A stretch of 64,000 nucleotides of DNA, taken from contig CAYWXV010000002.1 of NCBI GenBank assembly GCA_964462535.1, positions 186,001 through 250,000 on the forward strand, read 5' to 3'. Positions 61,173 to 64,000 of this stretch are shown here, one piece after another. This stretch comes from CAYWXV01 sp964462535. Its GTDB lineage: Bacteria; Bacteroidota; Ignavibacteria; OLB7. A program made the position numbers and the translations under genes. How positions within the stretch are numbered: position 1 is the first letter of the stretch; every line of letters starts with the position of its first letter. Below the pieces are notes generated by a model that was given only the letters and a program-made list of their open reading frames with translations, searched no databases and was not told where the DNA came from.

Positions 61173-62612
61173 TTAGAACGGAGGTTCATCCCCCGGCGGC
61201 GGGAGATACTGCGGAGCGTTGTCATACTGGTAGGCGAGGTTCTCGAAGCGGGCGTACTCCTTGATGAACGCGACCTTCGCAATTCCCGTCGGACCGTTTC
61301 GCTGTTTTCCGATAATCAGTTCAGCCATTCCCTCGGTCGGCATTCCATCCTCGTCGACCTTGATGTCGTAGTACTCAGGCCGATGGACAAAGAGGACCAC
61401 GTCGGCGTCCTGCTCGATCGATCCGGACTCGCGGAGATCACTCAGCATCGGGCGCTTGTCAGCACGTGATTCCACAGAGCGATTGAGCTGACTGAGCGCC
61501 ACGATAGGAATGTCCAACTCCTTCGCGAGCTGTTTCAGTCCACGTGAGATCATTGAGATTTCTCGTTCTCGGCTCTCGGCCTTTGGGGCGTGCATCAGCT
61601 GGAGATAGTCGACGACGATCATCTCGACGTGGTGCTCACGTCGCATGAGTCGGGCGCGCGCACGAAGCTCCATGATGCCAAGCGCGGGCGTGTCGTCGAT
61701 GTAGACCGGCGCCTCCGCCAGACGGTGGACTGTCTTTACGATCGCCTGCCAGTGATCCGTCTTGAGATCTCCGGTGCGCAGTCGATGTGCATCCACTTTC
61801 GCTTCGGCGGAGATCAATCGCATCACAAGCTGCGGGGCCGACATTTCGAGCGAGAAGAATGCGACAGCCTTCTTGAAGTCGATCGCCGCATTCCTGGCAA
61901 CGGAGAGGGCGAGACCGGTCTTCCCCATCGATGGGCGGGCAGCAATGATGATCAGATCAGACTTCTGATACCCACCCGTCAGATTGTCGAGCTTCACCAG
62001 CCCCGACGGAACACCGATAACACCCCCACCCTCCGAATGGCGATGCGAGATCATCTCCAGCATCTCCACCGTTTCGATCGCCAGGCGCTTCATCGTGTGA
62101 TAGCCGCGGGTGCTACGGCTCTCGGCGATCTCGAAGATCTTCTTCTCGGCGTGATCGACCTCCTCGAAGGCGTCGGTCGTCTCGGAGTAGCAGTTGCCGA
62201 TGATCTCCATCGCGGCAGCGATCAGCTTTCTCTTGAGCGCCTTCTCGAAGACGATGCGGGCGTGATGCTCGACATTGGCCGCGGTCGGCGTCCGCATGTT
62301 GAGCTCGGACAGGTAGTGCGATCCGCCGACGTCCTGAAGCTTGCCAATGCGACGCAGTTCATCATTGAGCGTTATGATGTCGATAGGCTGGTTGCGCTCC
62401 GAGAGGGCGACCATAGCCTGGAAGATCACGCGATGGGTCTCGTGGTAGAAGGCATCCGCGTTCAGGATCTGAATGACCTTGTTCGACGCCTCCTTTTCCA
62501 GCATCATAGCCCCCAGCACAGCCATCTCCGCATCTTTCGAGTGCGGAGGGACGCGATCGCCCGGGAGGGCGTCGAGATGATGGATCTTCGAGCGCCGCCC
62601 GGCGTTCAGCAT
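61173..62612 (-). CDS. dnaB: Replicative DNA helicase
   Basis: 479 residues from ATG 62612; GTG 62675 is an alternative that adds 21. DnaB is the hexameric 5'-3' helicase at the replication fork. The N-terminal domain (VPPHSKDAEMAVLGAMMLEK) and the RecA-like core with LDNLTGGYQKSDLIIIAARP and the Walker A SMGKT, then AVAFFSLEMSAPQLVMRLIS, VDYLQLM and SQLNRSVESRADKRPMLSDL are complete, without an intein. The promoter-like TACCTTTG lies 200 nt upstream. The 305-bp leader also holds DnaA-box-like sequences near the divergent gene. Confidence 0.97.
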   Translation of the reverse strand: MLNAGRRSKIHHLDALPGDRVPPHSKDAEMAVLGAMMLEKEASNKVIQILNADAFYHETHRVIFQAMVALSERNQPIDIITLNDELRRIGKLQDVGGSHYLSELNMRTPTAANVEHHARIVFEKALKRKLIAAAMEIIGNCYSETTDAFEEVDHAEKKIFEIAESRSTRGYHTMKRLAIETVEMLEMISHRHSEGGGVIGVPSGLVKLDNLTGGYQKSDLIIIAARPSMGKTGLALSVARNAAIDFKKAVAFFSLEMSAPQLVMRLISAEAKVDAHRLRTGDLKTDHWQAIVKTVHRLAEAPVYIDDTPALGIMELRARARLMRREHHVEMIVVDYLQLMHAPKAESREREISMISRGLKQLAKELDIPIVALSQLNRSVESRADKRPMLSDLRESGSIEQDADVVLFVHRPEYYDIKVDEDGMPTEGMAELIIGKQRNGPTGIAKVAFIKEYARFENLAYQYDNAPQYLPPPGDEPPF

Positions 62613-62917
62613 CTTGTCGAGAGGATAGCCGCTGTCGCGGTCCCCTTCATTGAGTATGCCGCCGCCTGTGGTCACAGTCGCCTGTCGTACGTGTCTGAAT
62701 TGGAATTTGGAACTACGGATGGACCGAGATGTCCGAAGAGAGGAAGGTCGGGATAGCTGGACCGCGGAGAGGACTGAGGGTGTACGCCCGACTCGCGTAT
62801 CTTGAGCCTGCAACAAAGGTACGGGCAAATACCAGACAGACCCAGCGGCAATGTTACGGCGGTCTGCGGCCACTTTGAAGGACTTTCTTTCAACATCTTT
62901 TCCACACGATTTCCACA
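62613..62917. other. Intergenic region between dnaB and the divergent lipoprotein gene
   Basis: 305 bp without a supportable gene. It holds a -7 type TACCTTTG (62821-62814, minus strand) directed at dnaB, and two DnaA-box-like 9-mers, TTTTCCACA (62898) and ATTTCCACA (62909), abutting the plus-strand start codon. Confidence 0.5.
62814..62821 (-). promoter_or_regulatory. -7 type element directed at dnaB
   Basis: TACCTTTG matches TAnnTTTG exactly; transcription would start about 62807 with a leader near 195 nt. No -33 TTG at 20 nt is visible, so support is partial. Confidence 0.35.
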
Positions 62918-63667
62918 ATGAAACAGGTCGTTGCCACGGTTCTCTCCATTGTTGTTCTGGCAGTGGGTGGCTGCACCGAACGTATTATCGAACCCCCGAC
63001 TGGTGAAGGGGAGATTCCGTTCGGACTGACCATTCCCGCGACCCGTCCATCAGGGGATTACTACCTGGTGAGCGGCGTCTTCACCGAGGTACGAACGGTG
63101 AAGATTGGGGACAGTCTTGAGCTGAGGGACATTCAGAACTACTCGGCACAATTCAATCGCGACAAGGGCTCGCTTCCGATGCCGATGAACGTCTTCCTCA
63201 ACGGCGATGCCCTCTCCCGTCACCGAGGCGGTGATACGCTGCGACTCAGAGGGGTGTCAGATACCTCTCTGCTCTCGGTCAACACATGGCGGATTGTCGA
63301 CTCGGCCGGCGCTGAAGGTACGTTCACAACGCCGGTGATCGATGTTGTCGACTCGGTTCTCCCGTTCCGAAACCTCTTACCGAATCAGGTCCTTCGCTCC
63401 GACTCATCACTCACCGTACAATGGAAGCGCCCGGCTCGTCCTTCCGGAGGACTCACAATCGAATGGCGCGGCATAAACGATACACTCCGCGTCAATGCGA
63501 ATGATGGCTTCGGATTCTATGCCTTCACCGCCGACGATATGAAGAGGGTGCGGGGTGCCGGGACCGTCATCATCACCCGGTTCTACAACACGTCCGGGAC
63601 GTTCCAGGGGCTTCGCGTCGTTGGCACACGTTTGGCGCAGCGCAGCTACGAGGTCTCAGTCCAATGA
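62918..63667 (+). CDS. Putative lipoprotein (DUF4249-like)
   Basis: 249 residues. The signal peptide MKQVVATVLSIVVLAVGGC ends in a lipobox with Cys19, so it should be outer-membrane anchored. The rest is beta-rich: GDYYLVSGVFTEVRTVKIGD, SLELRDIQNYSAQFNRDKGS and RGGDTLRLRGVSDTSLLSVN, then Asp/Ser-rich strands with VQWKRPARPSGGLTIEWRG. The family is unclear; DUF4249-type lipoproteins near outer-membrane proteins show a similar layout, but that is a weak match. It overlaps the next gene by 4 nt (ATGA). It is divergent from dnaB. Confidence 0.65.
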   Translation: MKQVVATVLSIVVLAVGGCTERIIEPPTGEGEIPFGLTIPATRPSGDYYLVSGVFTEVRTVKIGDSLELRDIQNYSAQFNRDKGSLPMPMNVFLNGDALSRHRGGDTLRLRGVSDTSLLSVNTWRIVDSAGAEGTFTTPVIDVVDSVLPFRNLLPNQVLRSDSSLTVQWKRPARPSGGLTIEWRGINDTLRVNANDGFGFYAFTADDMKRVRGAGTVIITRFYNTSGTFQGLRVVGTRLAQRSYEVSVQ

Positions 63668-64000
63668 GCCGTCGCACGTCGGAGGCCTGCATCTTCCTAC
63701 TCTTCCTGGTTCTTTCGACAGCCAATGAGCTGTCGGCCGGCGGTGCCTGGACGCGGGAACCGGACGACTATTATGTCAAGATCGGAGCCACGTGGCTGAC
63801 GGCCGATCAGGAGTTCGACCTCGGGGGGAGCGTACGCCCCCTCTTTACCGACACCACCGTCGCCCTCAACGGATCCTACGGCGTAACAGAGCTCGGATTC
63901 TACCTGGAGTATGGGATCACCTCATGGCTTACGGGCATCGCGTCGACGCAGTATAAGGTAGCTGTTCGCGAGGCGCGTCTGGCACGGATCGAGCGGGACA
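63664..64000 (+). CDS. Outer-membrane beta-barrel-like protein, C-terminus cut by window edge
   Basis: The gene starts with ATGA overlapping the preceding stop and runs off the window (112 codons visible). A signal peptide (MSRRTSEACIFLLFLVLSTA) is followed by a beta-rich segment with KIGATWLTADQEFDLGGSVR, LNGSYGVTELGFYLEYGITS and WLTGIASTQYKVAVREARLA: alternating hydrophobic and polar residues with repeated aromatics, as in outer-membrane barrels or transporters of Bacteroidota. No family can be assigned. It is coupled with the lipoprotein, so the two may form one envelope complex. Confidence 0.6.
   Translation, partial: MSRRTSEACIFLLFLVLSTANELSAGGAWTREPDDYYVKIGATWLTADQEFDLGGSVRPLFTDTTVALNGSYGVTELGFYLEYGITSWLTGIASTQYKVAVREARLARIERD

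Noticed and set aside
61590..62756. Plus-strand open frame of 388 codons opposite dnaB
   Set aside because: Antisense shadow; dnaB motifs are intact on the minus strand.

Overview
The window looks like chromosome from a fairly GC-rich member of the Bacteroidota/Chlorobiota (FCB) group; a Kapabacteria- or Ignavibacteria-like lineage is my best guess, but the rank below phylum is inference. The signs are type IX secretion (T9SS) C-terminal sorting domains on several large secreted proteins, promoter-like sequences of the Bacteroidota form TTG-N20-TAnnTTTG (clearest before rplM), a two-subunit 2-oxoacid:ferredoxin oxidoreductase, TonB-dependent receptors, and Kdo/LPS export genes. Almost all genes are chromosomal housekeeping or envelope genes. 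I see no phage, insertion sequence, CRISPR array or rRNA, and one tRNA (Arg-CCT).

Layout. 1-3.6 kb: a truncated sodium:solute symporter with an unannotated-looking 31-residue membrane partner just upstream, then a GT-C type membrane glycosyltransferase divergent from a sphingomyelin-synthase-like PAP2 protein. 3.9-9.5 kb: a secreted T9SS protein, korB and korA (korA is split by a 100-N scaffold gap that appears to be spurious, because 55 bp are duplicated on both sides), and ybaB. 9.6-10.4 kb: tRNA-Arg and a small lipoprotein. 10.5-22.2 kb: secreted proteins, namely two tandem FG-GAP/ASPIC-UnbV paralogues, a MATE transporter and a 1,713-residue vWA/NHL/Ig-like/cohesin-like mosaic.

22.3-30.4 kb is one long minus-strand run: rplM-rpsI, rpsB-tsf, a strong terminator, then pyrH followed by a plant-type ferredoxin, a lipoprotein, a beta-grasp (ubiquitin-like) small protein, a thioredoxin-like [2Fe-2S] ferredoxin and a TonB receptor. 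30.5-39.3 kb: hutH, tpiA, the LPS cluster kdsA-kdsD-lptC, a calcium-repeat outer-membrane protein, and a small operon of an unknown protein, ybeY and a DUF494/Smg protein, then a nitrilase-family amidase. 39.6-42.2 kb (plus strand): an M23 peptidase and purH.

42.3-62.6 kb is again minus strand: holB, a PSP1 protein, a TIGR04282 glycosyltransferase-like protein, nadD and a lone sugar-ABC permease overlap or abut each other. A DUF389 protein follows. Then comes the most system-like cluster: YqiJ/NfeD-like protein, flotillin, M61 PDZ peptidase and a GluR0-type ligand-gated potassium channel, joined by gaps of 3 and 6 nt and a 4-nt overlap. Upstream of it lie a TonB receptor, a purine nucleoside phosphorylase whose start codon touches the receptor stop, and a flavin reductase. 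GNAT, thioredoxin, an SDR, a small helical protein and dnaB complete the strand. Two plus-strand envelope genes close the window, the last one truncated.
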